DNA of 64,000 nt, taken from Promerops cafer (Eukaryota; Chordata; Aves; Passeriformes; Nectariniidae). The stretch spans positions 1,872,610-1,936,609 of the forward strand of contig VZSE01012476.1 of NCBI GenBank assembly GCA_013398275.1, written 5' to 3'. Numbering within the stretch: position 1 is the stretch's first letter; every line of letters starts with the position of its first letter. Below the pieces are notes generated by a model. It was not told where the DNA came from, did not search any database, and saw only the letters and a program-made list of their open reading frames with translations. Below, piece after piece: positions 51,801-64,000 of the stretch. Made by a program: the position numbers and the translations under genes.

Positions 51801-54800
51801 TATAAATTCAAAGCCAAAATCAAAATAAAAATTTAACAAGTATCTCTTTCCAATAGTGAGATATAGTTGGTTGAATTGGCTGCGAGTAATTAAAACACCT
51901 ATTACCCAGGTGAGGAAGAAAGGAACAACAGAGGCCACTGCAACCCTCTCTCAGTCTACTTTGTGTGACATTAGGCAGTGTACACAAAGTCACAAGATGT
52001 GCCCCAGCACTGCAGCTGCATCCAGCTTTGATGATGGAGGGCCTTTCACCTTAGCACAAAAGACAAGACTGGTCAAAACCAAACCACATCAAGAATAACC
52101 TTGTTGCAATGTTGAGGCAAAGCAGCTCCAATGTCCCTGATTGCTAAGAATATCCTCAGCTTTTTAACTAACAAAAAACCCCAACCAAACAGTTTCTTTT
52201 AACCTCACTCTTTTATGAGTTCAATAACTGAATCCTAGAAATACACCACTATCCTTTCATCAATTATAACAGATACTCATTTGGTGGAATAAAACAACAT
52301 AATTTCATAAAAAAGGCAAAACCAGGGTTTTTGTTCAGTACTTAATTTAACACTGGGTGGAAATAAAATATGAGAATCGGGTGTACATGACCTGTCAGCT
52401 TGCAGTGAATGAGATGCCAGCAAAAAATGATGATTGCCTTGTCCATTACATGCTTTTCTATAGCACCCAGTGTGATCCTCTCCATAATTTTTCCAGGTAC
52501 TGATTTTAGACTAACAGGCTTGTCTTTTCCTCATGCCTTCCTCATGTCCTTCTTGTAATCTGTTTTGGCTAAAGTACAATAAAGCCTTCTAGTTTTCATT
52601 ATGCCTCCTAGATTTGCATACAGAGTTCTCTTAATGCCAGGTGCATTTAACTGTTGTGACCTTTGTTAGAAATCCTGCAGTTATCTGGTATTCCATTTCA
52701 TGCACTATCTGTTGCAATCAGAGGAACTAGTGAGAATCTTAGCTTAAAAACAAAAAGCAATTAAATACTTTAGGATTGTCTCTGAAGAAAAGACTTGAGT
52801 GCAATCTCTTATGCTTTAATAACCAAAAAACCAAATTTTTAAAAAATAATGTAAGCTATAAAAAGAAGAAAATAATTATAATTCTTTATGCCAATGTTTC
52901 ATTCTTATTCAGTAGTAACATTTATGACTGTGTAGACTGTGTATATTAATTTTAAATGAGTAATTTTTTCTAGAACTGCAGCAAAATTAGATTCACAAAT
53001 TGCAAATCTAAATGGAATTTGCTTCCAACAAATATTTAGAGCCTCAAGCTGATACCTAGACAAATAACTCCATAGGAGTCAATCACAGTGAGAAATGTAA
53101 TTTGCTCCCCCAACATTTCATGCATATATAGGAACAAAAATGAGATTCTCACTGAACAGTAGTGAAAAATGTCAAAAATTCCACTGCATATTGCATTACA
53201 GGAATAGATAATTATTCAAAAGTTAACCATGGAAATAAGTGACTTTGAGACTAGCTCGGTATGGAGCATAAACCTTGCTACACAGCAATTAGGTCCAGTG
53301 AGTAGAATGCAAGAAATTAAATTTCAAGTCATAAACCAGGACAGATATCTATTTATAGGGCTATCATCTGAGATGTTATCTATTATTTACTTTTATTTAA
53401 GGATCTGTACATTTCTCCCTGGCAGCACAGCACAGAGTATGCTGTGAAAGGCACAGCAAATCATTACACTTTGTTCCCATGGGTTCTAGCTAAAAGCATT
53501 ACATTTTCTTATTAGTTTTGGATGGTTTATGCTGCTCACTGATGTAGTAATTGGAAAGGGGATGCAGCTCACCCATGGTCTGGAGGCTATGAAAAACTGA
53601 GAATCCCAGGAATTCAGCCTACACTGGATCAGTGTTTTGACTACTAACTTAGACTTATTTGCCCTCTTAAATTGCATGAAGGTCATTACACTACGTAATG
53701 GTTAGAGTCCTGGGGCTTCCTGGAGCAGTCCTGACTGCACGTTGAAAGAGATATCCTGCACTATGTTCCAGTTGTCAAGGACCGGGGCAATGAAAAAAAA
53801 CACAGGCAACCTTAGGCAGACTGAGAATGGAGGGATGCAATAGCACCTTCTTCAACAACATATTAATGGATAAAAACTAAATCCAAGGGCTTGCAAAAAT
53901 CCAAGACAGATTTCCAGGTTGATTTTACCCACTCACAGGCATTGTCTCATAGTTTTCATTCACTCACACCCAAGGGTCTGTGCTTAGGAGGTTGTGTCTA
54001 GAATTTCTTTTGTGCAACAGAGAGAACTAGAGACTCCAGCCATCAGTTCATAAAACCCCTTGCTTACTTGTACCTCCCTGACAACAAACTGGGTTTTGGA
54101 TAGAGCTTTTATACACTTCAGGAGTCCATTGTCATGAAATCCTTCATGGCTTACAAATCCTGCCCATACAAACCTTCTGTGTCTGAGGCGAGAGGGCTGC
54201 TCCCTGTTGGCATTTCCTTGAGGTCATGCTCCTTTCAGTGGGTGCAGGATACTCCACCCAGGAGTAATAACACTGTTATTATCAGCACACAATCCTTCTG
54301 CCTTGGCTGAGTCAATACCTTTTACTGCTGGAAACAGAATTCTCTGTTACCTTCACAAGCTGTTCTCACTCTTCTGCTGTGCTGCCTTCAGGCCTTTACA
54401 ACACCTTTCCCTCCCTGCATCATCTGTACCGACCTCAGTAACCCCACAGCAAGTCCATACATGTCCCAGTGCCACTGCAGCCCACACCCAGCCCCAATCC
54501 AGCTACTGAGACAGAGACAGGGCAAAATGCAGCTGAGAGCCAGGTGCAAGGCATGGAACCAGGGTGTGCCTGGCTGTTCTGCTGCTGAGCCCCACTGCAG
54601 GATGGTGCAAGCTGAGCACCCCTGGGGGTGCATCTGAACATCTGGCAGCCCTGAGCAGAGGAGAAATAAAGGGTATACTAAGTGATACTCAGTTCTCACA
54701 TGGCATCTACATGACCCTCTAATTACTCCAGAGGGGCCTGCTGGTGGCAGAGGTTAACCAACAGCATCTCCCACCACTGCTGCTTATATGTGTTGCTGAA

Positions 54801-54904
54801 TGAAGAGAAAACAATGATGCTTCATGCTTTCACAAGACTCCATCCATACATGCGTGCGCATGTGGTACCCACTGCTGGGGGGCAGCTTTCACATAATATC
54901 CTGG
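48832..54904. other. DNA upstream of opsin exon 2, no exon recognised
   Basis: Exon 1 should encode the N-terminus, TM1, the conserved TM2 LxxxD region and the start of TM3, and would carry its own Met. No minus-strand open frame here looks like that. The stretch is AT-rich, apart from a GC-richer patch at about 50.88-51.12 kb with several overlapping but unrecognisable open frames, and contains the hairpin at 49.8 kb. It is most simply part of intron 1. Confidence 0.5.
49802..49828. repeat. Perfect 12-bp inverted repeat with 3-base loop
   Basis: TTGATCTTTGCT, loop AAT, AGCAAAGATCAA. All 12 pairs are exact. No T run follows that would make it terminator-like, and none is expected in a nuclear genome. 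Confidence 0.92.
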
Positions 54905-56063
54905 TGTGGTGACTTAATACCAGCCAGAAATGAATCTCTAAATAAGCCACTCCTCTTCCCCCTGCCCTTCTGGCAAGAGAGGGACAAAGGCAGGGATTAC
55001 TAGGTTGAGATAATAATTTATTGAAAGCAAACAGCAATGCAATAAGAAAAGCACAATAATAGCAGCAATATTGATAACAAAAGTATACAAGAAGAGAAGG
55101 TGCTTTACACACAAGGAGTTGTTTGTCACCTCAGCTTAGTCCTGTGTGGCTGCCAGGACAAAGCCAGGGTGGTGGCCATTCCCATGCCCAGCGCCACATG
55201 GTTTCTCCAGACGAAGAAAAGATGGTGGGCACTTCTTGCAGTAAGCACTCCTGTTCCCAAGCCTGAGACAATGAAAACCACGATGGAAAAATCCCCCAAA
55301 AGCTAGATAGTCTGTGCTGTGATGCCTGGTTTCTTTCCAGATCGCTGTGCTCCACTGGTTCAATTCCATGTGGCATGGCCACTTCGAACTGCTCCATTCT
55401 GCTCCTTTCGGCTCAGCTTGGCTGGGACCAGGCTCCCCTCCACCCCTCTGTTCCCCACAGATGCTTCCTGCACCAGTGCTGCTTTTCAGCCCAATGTCTT
55501 GGAGCCAAACCTGCCACTTTTTCAGAACCATGTCTCCAAGCCATGTCTTGGAGGAACTGGGAAGGAGACAGGCAGTGGTGACAGAGGACAGGGTCCACAG
55601 GGCTGATCTCAGAAATCCCCCCCAGTGAAGAGTGAGACAAAATGACACACTTCCAGGGGCACATTCACCTTTTCTTTCCCCCAAAACTATGCCTACAGTG
55701 ATGATGTGCGTGTTATGAAACGGCAACCTGGCCACATCCAAACAGTGCTGAGCTTTGTCCCCTCTCCACAGCCAGGACACCTGGGAAGGACATCATGCAG
55801 CTGGAAGTGCAAGAGGAACGTGAATCAGCAACTGGCAGGCTGGGACCCACCAAAAGTCACACCTTTCCTTTTGAAGTCAGGCCACCATGCAGTGGTGAAC
55901 AGTGAACTCGGAGAGGCAGCGAGCAAGGAAGAGCACCGTGCTGGAGGAACATTAGCAGGGATGGAAGAGGCATGCTCTGGTCTCCACTTACAAATGCTGT
56001 GCTGGTAAATACCTAAGAGGAGCAACAGGTAGGTCTCTCAAAAATGTTTTGTGTCCTGACACA
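54905..56063 (-). mobile_element. Endogenous retrovirus LTR-like block, minus orientation
   Basis: Read on the minus strand, the right part has the layout of a long avian LTR end: CTGTTTGCTTTCAATAAATTATTATCTCAACC (polyadenylation signal), CCCTGCCTTTGTCCCTCTCTTGCC, then a terminal CTGGCTGGTATTAAGTCACCACA ending CA at 54,905. The upstream part is GC-richer, with a 214-codon minus-strand frame (55,136-55,780) that resembles no gag, pol or env protein I know, so I regard it as U3 or untranslated sequence rather than a gene. The left boundary on the minus strand (TGTGTCAGG near 56,063) is a guess. No target-site duplication was identified. Confidence 0.5.
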
Positions 56064-57079
56064 GCTATGTTCCCTTCTTTCTAGTCCCTCAGTTTTCAGC
56101 TGCTAAATCTGCTGTTCCATTAGCTGAAGAATATGCCAAAAAGCTCTGTGGCACAATAAGATGGAGGAGGTAAGATGGAGATACACCCCAAGCTGGGAAT
56201 ACTGGGGAATCCTGTGCTGAGGTATTCTTCTGCTGTTTCTTCTGGATGACACCTTTCATCGTGCTTGCCCAAGGACTTAAACACAGCAGAACAGAGGTAA
56301 GAAACAGCTCTCTTCAAATGAAGCCTCTTAATACCTCAAATTTTGAGTTTAATTACAAGTTGTTCTACTGAATGGTATTACATAAATATGTTATTGAGTT
56401 GTACAAAACTAGTTTGATCAGTGACTCAGTACTGTTTTCAAGGGAAATAACTTTCCTGAATATAAATGAGAGCATTTCTGATAGTTCTCTACAGAAATAA
56501 AACACTCCACACATGAAAATGAAACATAGGCAATTTAAGCAACTTAAAAGTCATGACATTTCCAACATATTTATACTTCTGTATCTCCTTAGAAGTCTTT
56601 CTGAAAACATAGTATCATCTGCCAGGGACTGCACATGAAATACTATTTGTTGGTCTAGTATTCACAAGAGAGGTTAAGAAGCAGCAAGACTATAAAAAAA
56701 AAGAAAGTCTTTTTTAATGGTTGATTATTCTTCAGGAGCAATTTTGTTGCTCTGGGCCAAAGTATCTTACCTAACAACTGCCACAGCATTAGAGACTTTG
56801 TAAGAGCAATCCATTCTATCATCACCTTTGTTTCCATTTTTTATATACCAGTTAATGTTAATACTGTTAAGTAAAACTATCGGGCTCTACTTCCATTAAA
56901 ATCAATACATTTTTTCCACAAAAATACAGTGGTACACACTCCTGTAGTTGCTGCCATCAGAGGTTTCTTTGCAGGTGAGGAGGTAAGAATATTAAAATGA
57001 TAAAAGCAGAAACTTTCAAAAGCTGACTCACTGATTTGTTGATCTGGTTTTCTCACAGCATATTGCCCTGGGGTGACTT

Positions 57080-57698
57080 TGTGGTGCTGAATTGTTATCC
57101 CCATTCATCTGTTTAGCCCAGTAATAAGCTCTGCACCTTTAAAACCAGATCTGAGAGCAAAGGGGAGGAGAAGGAAAAGCAGTGGAATTTTTTTCACAGC
57201 TGTCTTCAAAACATAGAGATAAGCAGTGCTCTCGGAGTTCTCTGCTCTGCAGACAACAGAGTTTTGCCTTGCTGTTTTTGCTGGTTTTTCCTCTCATTAG
57301 CTGAGGTCAGAAGGTTTTTTTGGAACTGTTCATTTTTGGGTCTGGGCACACCAGGACGATTGTCCAGGGGCCCCCCAAGCTGAACTGTGGCCGGAACACA
57401 GGACCCAAGCCCTGGAGAGACTGAGAGAAAGCCGAGGACACACCCATGGGAAGGACTCTGAGCTACAAAAGGACTCTCTGAATTTGCCATTTCTTCAGAA
57501 CAATGAGAGGTTCCATTGTTTAATATTACTCATTTTCTCATGTTTGTGAATACTTTGCTTGTTTAATAAACAATTTTTTCCACTTTTCTCAAAGGAGATT
57601 TATGCCTCCTGAAGCGGTGCAGGGAAGGGCGGCTTGAATTTGCTTTCTAGGGGGACCTCTTTGGAGGTTTCCTCCCAAATTTGCCCTAAACCAGGACA
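57080..57698 (+). mobile_element. Solo LTR of the same family as 5.5 kb, copy B
   Basis: Begins TGTGGTGCTGAATTG and ends CCCTAAACCAGGACA, matching the 5,535-6,168 block in order and orientation, including CCATTTCTTCAGAACAATGAG and a TTTAATAAACAA polyadenylation region. TG...CA ends fit an LTR. The middle third differs more than the ends. The two copies are 51 kb apart with an opsin gene between, so they are independent insertions rather than the two ends of one provirus. Confidence 0.75.
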
Positions 57699-58148
57699 CA
57701 TATACACTTTAGTAAAATATGAAAAATTCCTAAGTCACAGCAGCACAGAGGAAAAAAAACAAAACTTGTTAATTGTTTAAATAAAAAATTAAAATTCCAT
57801 TTTGCCTTCTAGCTCTGAGTCTCATAGTAGACATTTTATTGCTAGGGGAAAATCTATGTCATATACAGTCTCCAGTGAGGTTCTGCAGGTTACATCTCTT
57901 TTTCCATTATACTGGAATTGCCAAAAAGAGGCAGCAAGAATGTTGATTGGTCTGTGAAAGCTGGTGTAGGCAGCCTGGAATGAAACAAATTCAGTTAAAT
58001 TGATAGAACACAGTTAAGTTAGAAACTTTCATCACCAGTAGGGTTAGTGGGAAGGTACCATAAAATGAGCAAATCTGTGAGAGAAATGTGAGAGATTGCG
58101 AATGTGGGATTTCACAAAATATTATTATCAAAGGTTTTAGTTTTTGTT

Positions 58149-58335
58149 GGGGGGGGGTTGGTGTTTGGGGCTTTTTTTCTTTTTTTGAGATGAGAAATAC
58201 AAATGACTATTTAGAAGGGGTTCAAACAGGTCTGGAGAGTGGCAGACATATATGGCTACTGCTCCGTCTTCACTAAACCTCCAGAATTTTGTCCACTTTT
58301 TCCTTTTCTGTCCCCCCCCAAAAAAAAAAAAAAAA
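58149..58335. repeat. Homopolymer cluster: G9, then C8A16
   Basis: A run of 9 G at 58,149-58,157, and 8 C followed directly by 16 A at 58,312-58,335. Such runs are length-unstable and error-prone in sequencing. Confidence 0.85.
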
Positions 58336-59584
58336 TACATATTTTATAAGCCTGCATCCAACTGCCAGCAGATTTTGGCAGAAGACCCCAAACCTTTCCA
58401 GAGCTAAAAAGAAAGCCCCCTGAACCTAGAAGATATTTCAGAGTTAAGATAAATGGACTCAAAGTGAGGTCTGGTCTTGGTACCAACCACTACTAGCCTG
58501 ACTTACCTGAAGTTCAGCAAATAAAGAAATCACAGCAGAACTTTTTATGATATAGCAAAACCACAATGTGAATATAGCAACTGATAAGTCCAGGGCTAAT
58601 ATGAAGGATATGAACTGCAGAGGAGTGGATGGATGCCTCAAAAACTGACAGAAGCAGCTGAGAATGGGGTGTGCTTCCAAAACACTATTGGCTTTATTTG
58701 GATATGCCTATTAAATATTTATATGATAAAAACAGAATAAATGGTCAAAAAATCAAATACTCTTTAATTTGGCGACTCATTCTAGTTGCTCCCACTATTA
58801 GTGATCAGAGCACAATTTCCTTTTGATTTTTAAGGCATTAAAAACATTTCTACTTATTTGAAATTGAGAAAATATTTCCCACAATCATTTGTTGAATGTT
58901 AGCAGTTACAACCATTTTCCAAATACAGGCTACCTCAGATATCAACCATTCACTTTGAACAGAAATAAATCCACCAATTGCCATTTATCTAATGCCTGTA
59001 ATTATCTGTTCTCTTTTGCTGAGATGACTTGGAATCATGAGTCCATTAGAACAGGCAATCATTCCCTGCTCCAAAGAATTATCTTCTTGCTCAACTCTAA
59101 TGGGAGTCACAGTTTAACATTGCACTTGAAAGAAATCACTGAGAAATCACTGGATCCAACCCTGCTGCGAGAAATATAATGAGTATTACTGCTACTGTTC
59201 AATAAACCTTTCTTGCTCTTTTCTCAGTGGTCATTTCTGTGTTTCATCCTTTGTACAACATACCCTTTCCTTTGTGTTTGGTGGCATCTTCAATACAGAT
59301 GGCATGTGTTACTTTTAATAGGAAAAAAATATCTCAGGTTTTTCCCCTTTCCCCCTCCTATGCTGAATTTTTAATGGTGTTTATTTTGTGCTTTAAAGAT
59401 GGTCTTAATTCCTAGCTGTATCTGGTGACTTAATGTGCATCACTGAGTAAATTTTTCTGCAATGTTATTAATATGCCTATCCATCCAAACAACAAACTCC
59501 CAGTGGCATAAAGAGCATAAAGAATTGCCTTTTGCATCTCAATGATACCAGCATAGTGCAAAAACATCCCTGAACGTTCACTTC

Positions 59585-59960
59585 TGTCTCACTTTCCACA
59601 TGCTATGCAGGACCCCTTTGCATTCTGGAAAGCAGGCTGGCCCTGGCAAATTCAGCTTCCTGACCTGGCTGCCTCCATATCAGTATGTTTATTCTGCCAC
59701 TTTGGGGAATCGGAATTAGAAATGTCAGCACTAGATGGAGCTCCAGCACAGCAACATCTCGGGAGACATCTTCGGGGCTCTCGTGCGTGAGAAAAGCAGA
59801 AATGGATGCGCAGTGCTGGCGTAGCAGGAGGACACTCTCGGGGCAGCCAGGTTCACTGCTGCATCCCCATGCCCACGCCATCCTGCAGGGCCCCAGCTCC
59901 TGCCAGGACTGCTCCTTTGAAACGTGGGGACAGCCCCGGGACCTTCCTTCATGCTGAGGA
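59585..59960. other. GC/CpG-rich unassigned patch
   Basis: Raised GC with several CpGs (TCGGGAGACATCTTCGGGG, GTGCGTGAG, TGCGCAG). Overlapping open frames on both strands, the longest minus 59,603-59,980 (125 residues), show no recognisable domain. It could be a repeat, a regulatory island or a decayed exon; nothing decides. Confidence 0.35.
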
Positions 59961-60799
59961 TGTGCCCAGCTGTAATACATAACCTGCAGTCTCAGAGGGT
60001 TTCAGTGTGTGGGACATGGCACCAAATAAGCTAAGAGGTGGAATGACAGTGTTAGCATCTGCTGGCCAATGAGCCAAGCGTCCACCAGAGCACACAGACA
60101 ACGTCCTTCCAATGAGCTCCTCCTTTTTCACTGAATCCAACTGCTTATTTTTAATAACAAGAGTATATTTCTAGAGATTTTCTATAATCTGGGGATTTTC
60201 TTTGGCAGTTACCATTCCTACCTTACAAATAGTAACTCTTCTGAGTCAAGTTTTTCATAATGTCTAGTGGTCAAACTGGTTTTTTATTCTAATTAGATAT
60301 TAACTGGTCAATAAATAGTCATATCTGATACTATGAATGCAGTCTCAAAATATGATAACCAGGCTTTACACTGCCTTTGAGACAGGAGTTTCTTGAGCAG
60401 TTTTACAACCCCACAATCTCACATGGGGTAGAGGTGAGATGGAACACCAGAGGTGGCTGCTCCTGTCTCTATCCAAGATCACTGTGATGGCTGAAGGATG
60501 TGCAAACAGGAAAAGCAGTGTTTCCCATTCCTTAACCCATTACTTAACCCCTCCGACGGACCTCAAAGAGTAGATCTTCTGCTGCATCCATTAAAAAATT
60601 AAATATATCTGATGCAGACAGAAATCCTTTGCAGTACATTTTCACCCAACCAAGAAGTCTAATCTTCAACACTGGATAGATGGGTGGAAATTGCACTAGA
60701 AAGTATAGCAGTGGAGTGTGACATATTGGGGCAAGCATGGCTATCATGGAGGGAAGCCATACCTTACTTAATTCATCAGAGGTCCTTGACAGCGCCGTC

Positions 60800-61200
60800 A
60801 GACAGGGGTGAGGCCAACTTGGATAAAACCTACCTGGATTTTCAAACAACTTTGACTAGCCCAAGGGCTTTTAAGGATAGTAAGCTGCCATGCAATAACA
60901 GAAATCTTCATGTGAATAAATAATTAAATAGAGGTAGGAAATAAAAAGCAGGAGAAAAAAATTAGTTTTCTTAGTGGAAAATGTGGGCAGCAAAGTTCCC
61001 CATGGATCTGTGCTAGGCCCTGGGCTATTCATCACATTAATAAATGATCTGGAAAAGGTGGGAAAAAGTGACAAGTCTTCTGATCTTACTACACACAATA
61101 ACTCAATATCAACAAAAACTGACTGTGAGGTACTGCAGCACAACAACATGAAACAGAGCCATCGAGCAGATGAGATGCAATACTGATGTAAACTGCCATA
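60800..61200 (+). mobile_element. Ancient LINE reverse transcriptase relic
   Basis: Two conserved blocks of a non-LTR reverse transcriptase survive in plus-strand frames: KTYLDFQTTLTS (equivalent to the YLDFxKAFD block) near 60,830, and KVPHGSVLGPGLFITLINDL (equivalent to GVPQGSVLGPLLFxIFINDL) at about 60,985-61,050, with a following stretch where the FADD box would be but is lost. Stops and frameshifts abound. The copy is much older than the other CR1 pieces; CR1/L3-like is likely, but L2 or RTE is not excluded. A trace may continue to about 61,450. Confidence 0.7.
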
Positions 61201-61450
61201 GTGGAGGAAGTTAATAGTTAATAAATGGAATTCCTAGATATATTATATTGTGCATACCAAGATTTTGCAGTTTTCCTGAGAGCAAGTGGAATGGGAGATA
61301 AATGCAGGAAGACATATTAAATTCAAAAGTACTGCTTCAGGGAAGATAGGTGTCCCTACACCACAAATCACAGACTGTGGTACTATGTATTGGAAAAATA
61401 TCATTGGATGCTGAAAAGTATCCCAGCTTTAAGTTTAGTATTCCAGAATA

Positions 61451-64000
61451 GCTAGGCAAAATACTTTGAATGGCATATACTTGATGTCTTTACAAAAATA
61501 CTTTGTGAGGCATAACTTAGTTATTGAAATGATAAGAAAAACAATTACAGCACAGTAAGAGGCTAATACCTGCTTGTATCTGATCTCAGTATTTCTTTTC
61601 CAAACGTCTGAGTGCCCACAACCCTAGAAAAGATAATAACTTGTAAAACTCCTACTTATTCTGAAATTCCTTGTTAAACACCCCTTGGTACACTGACCAA
61701 GAGAGAAAAACTGTTCCACGAAGCAAACCAGATGGTGATATGCCTACTGCTCTTATCTCAAAGTATATTAAGCTAAGGCTTTGTCTTGCCTCATAACCTG
61801 CTTCCTACCCATTAGCAAAAGTCCATTTAAATCCTGACTGGAATATTTATCTGGCAGCCTTTCATCCTACTTCTGTGATGGGGTCTTTTCCTCTCTCAAG
61901 GATATTAAGTAGAAATACATTTTCAATTTTGAGAACTACACATAGTAAAGCAATCCTCAACAAACTCATGCAGCCACTGCTGGACCTTGGCCCTCTTGCA
62001 CTGGCACACGTTTTTATCACTGAAAATTGAGCAGTTTAAAAACAGCAAAATTTTGAAGTTTGGATAAATTAGAGCAAACTGCTGTGATTTGTTACAAAGA
62101 ATTGCACGGAGAGGAGTTACTTGGTGCACCACAGTCAGTGTATGGAACATATAGATAATATACATGCAAATGCCATGTACATGCTCCACTCTTTCACTGA
62201 GAGGCAGAATTTGTAACTTGTCATCGCTACCGTATTAACTCCTACCCTAGAACTGTTCCTAATTAACTCCTGCTGAACCCACACTGAGGCAGACAGATCA
62301 GCCACAGGGATGGCCATCAGCCTCCCATGCAGTGCTTGCTCTGCTGCCAGCAGTGAAGGGGAGAGCAGTGCCCACCCTGCTGTGCCTTGGGCTGCCTGCT
62401 GCCCAGCGCCCAAACAGCTTGCCTAATTTCATTAGGGTGATTAAACAATCAGCCTAAAAGAGGCCCCCTGGTAGCTCCACAAACAGCCTGAATGCAGAAC
62501 ACAAATAACCCCCAAACTGTAAATCTGGCAAACAATAATGCTTCACTGTGCACGTGCACATAAGGATTAAGTCTAACCATTGCACATCCTAAAATCCTCA
62601 TAAGGTCAAGTTAAACGGGACTATTTATGGTTTTGTAAAATTCATACCATTTCTTAGCTGAAAGCAAGTCTTGCCAGATGTTAATGTGCTATTCCAGTAC
62701 TCAGAGGTCTGCACTAGACTCAGACAACACTTAGATAATAAGCAATAAAATGTCATATATGTGAATTAACTAATGGTTTTGAATTTTAGAAATTACCAAA
62801 GACCTAATCTAAGCAAAGCTTTACATTGCTGTTGATTTGTAAAGATGATCTAGTCCTTATGAAAATTTTTTGCAGTCGAGTCTTCTTTTTGATACCTTGT
62901 TTTCTGATAGTCACTTGGTCCTGAACAGATTTCTACTGTTATAAATCTCTACAAAAACAATTCAACATAAAGAAGTTTCCTTCTTTTGATTCATCTGAAG
63001 CCTTTTGACTTTGATTCCTTCTTGCTGTAATTATCTACTATTTCTGCTCTTAATTGCATTAGTGAAACCAATAGAAAGAACAAAAAATAGGAGCAGGGGA
63101 AAGAAACAATAGAAGATATAATTGAAAAACAACACTAGAAAATTAGCAGGTAGTGAATTTCTGCCTCTAATAAAACACTGTGAAATAGATGTAAAGATTG
63201 CCAGTTCAGCCCAGTGAGTACCTAGCCTTCTGCTTTGTGGCTGCTATACTTTCTTAAGGAACAACAGAAGTTTGTATCTGGCCACAGGATGAGACTGTAC
63301 TTCCATCATATTGGCATCTTATGTGAAATAGGCTTAAGAAACTACAAATAGGAGAAGTAACATAATTAACAACGTGCTGGGAAGACTTGTTGGCTGAAAT
63401 AGCCCAGAGCAATTGAGCCTGATGCTGATAGCTGGCACAAGAAGCGTTCAGCTGAAGCAGGTGAAGTCTGGCACAAGGGTAGAAAAGATGGTACCCAGGT
63501 GACCTTGATTAGAGGCATTACCATCCAGACCACGGAGAGATGCCTGGGGAGTCAAACAGCCCCAGGAACCCGAGGTTTCACCGTTGCACGGGGTGATCCC
63601 CTGATTGCATCCCCTGACCCTCGCTGGGCCAGCACAGCATGGAGGGGAGAGAGGAACAACCAGGTCCCATGCTGCTCAGGAGGGAGAGCACAGGCACATC
63701 TCACAGAAATGGCATGGGGGGATGTCATGGGGATGAAATGCCTACTCAGAGTGGTGCTCCTTTGCATTTGCTGTCCGCAGATTCCAAATGTTCCTCCTAC
63801 CTGTATCAATTATGGGAAAGTCTATAGCAGATGGAGGTAATTTTGAGTTAGTTTTAAAAAAACCCAAACAACCCACAACAAAACCAAATCCACAAATCTC
63901 CCAGTATTGGGAGGGATTTGGATTATTTAAGAAGTGAATCATGTTAGCTGAGAAATCCACAGAAGCAATTAAGTGGTCTGCAAATCAGTAGAGACTGTGG
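61451..64000. other. Right end of window, no gene recognised
   Basis: AT-rich except for a GC-richer patch at about 63,490-63,840. That patch has a 113-codon plus-strand frame (63,499-63,840) ending near a GGAG|GTAATT donor-like site, with CTGTCCGCAG before it. The peptide is not recognised. Opsin exon 1 was not found here. Confidence 0.4.

Noticed and set aside
63499..63840. Possible plus-strand exon ending at a GGAG|GTAATT donor-like site
   Set aside because: An acceptor-like CTGTCCGCAG and a donor-like site bracket a small open piece, but the peptide is not recognised and such pairs are frequent by chance.
1..64000. CRISPR array, operon, tRNA or rRNA gene, riboswitch
   Set aside because: No regularly spaced repeats, no tRNA-like cloverleaf or rRNA sequence was noticed. 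The CR1 elements and spliced opsin exons identify a vertebrate nuclear genome, where bacterial systems are not expected.

Overview
This is a nuclear vertebrate DNA window, almost certainly from a bird. The evidence is several CR1 non-LTR retrotransposon fragments (some with the characteristic 3' end ...TTCCAACC...TGTGATTCTGTGATTCT), avian-looking solo LTRs, AT-rich non-coding DNA with little coding capacity, and two intact exons of an opsin class retained in non-eutherian vertebrates. A passerine is plausible from the style of the CR1 copy at 26.95 kb, but the sequence does not prove it. Most of the window is intron or intergenic DNA. Nearly all short open frames are chance frames.

The one convincing protein-coding gene is a TMT-type (teleost multiple tissue, OPN3/encephalopsin-related) opsin on the minus strand. 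Exon 2 lies at 48,506-48,831 and carries the end of TM3 with the ERY motif, TM4, extracellular loop 2 with its Cys and Glu, and TM5. Exon 3 lies at 17,929-18,162 and carries intracellular loop 3, TM6 with CWIP, and TM7 with the retinal-binding AKSS lysine and NPIIY. Both have consensus splice sites and join in phase 0 across an intron of about 30.3 kb. A short terminal exon at 11,271-11,381 is proposed: it begins FY where helix 8 should begin, and a polyadenylation signal follows 38 bases after the stop. Exon 1 (N-terminus, TM1-TM2, start of TM3) was not found up to 64,000 and probably lies beyond the right edge.

Layout. 1-2.9 kb: AT-rich DNA ending in a polyadenylation-like site on the plus strand, perhaps the 3' end of a convergent gene. 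3.1-4.2 kb: local tandem duplications and an unexplained block of overlapping minus-strand open frames. 4.3-4.85 kb: CR1. 5.5-6.2 kb: solo LTR. 11.3-48.8 kb: opsin exons and introns, with three CR1 fragments, a false assembly duplication joined by a single N (20,105-20,711), an AT microsatellite, hairpins and a 265-base N gap inside a CR1 copy. 48.8-64 kb: DNA upstream of exon 2, with a perfect 12-bp hairpin, a minus-strand LTR-like block (about 54.9-56.1 kb), a second copy of the 5.5-kb LTR (57.08-57.70 kb) and a very old LINE reverse transcriptase relic (about 60.8-61.2 kb).

No new biological system is demonstrated. The most useful leads are the TMT opsin gene structure, the candidate last exon, the unexplained 3.77-4.16 kb block and two assembly defects.
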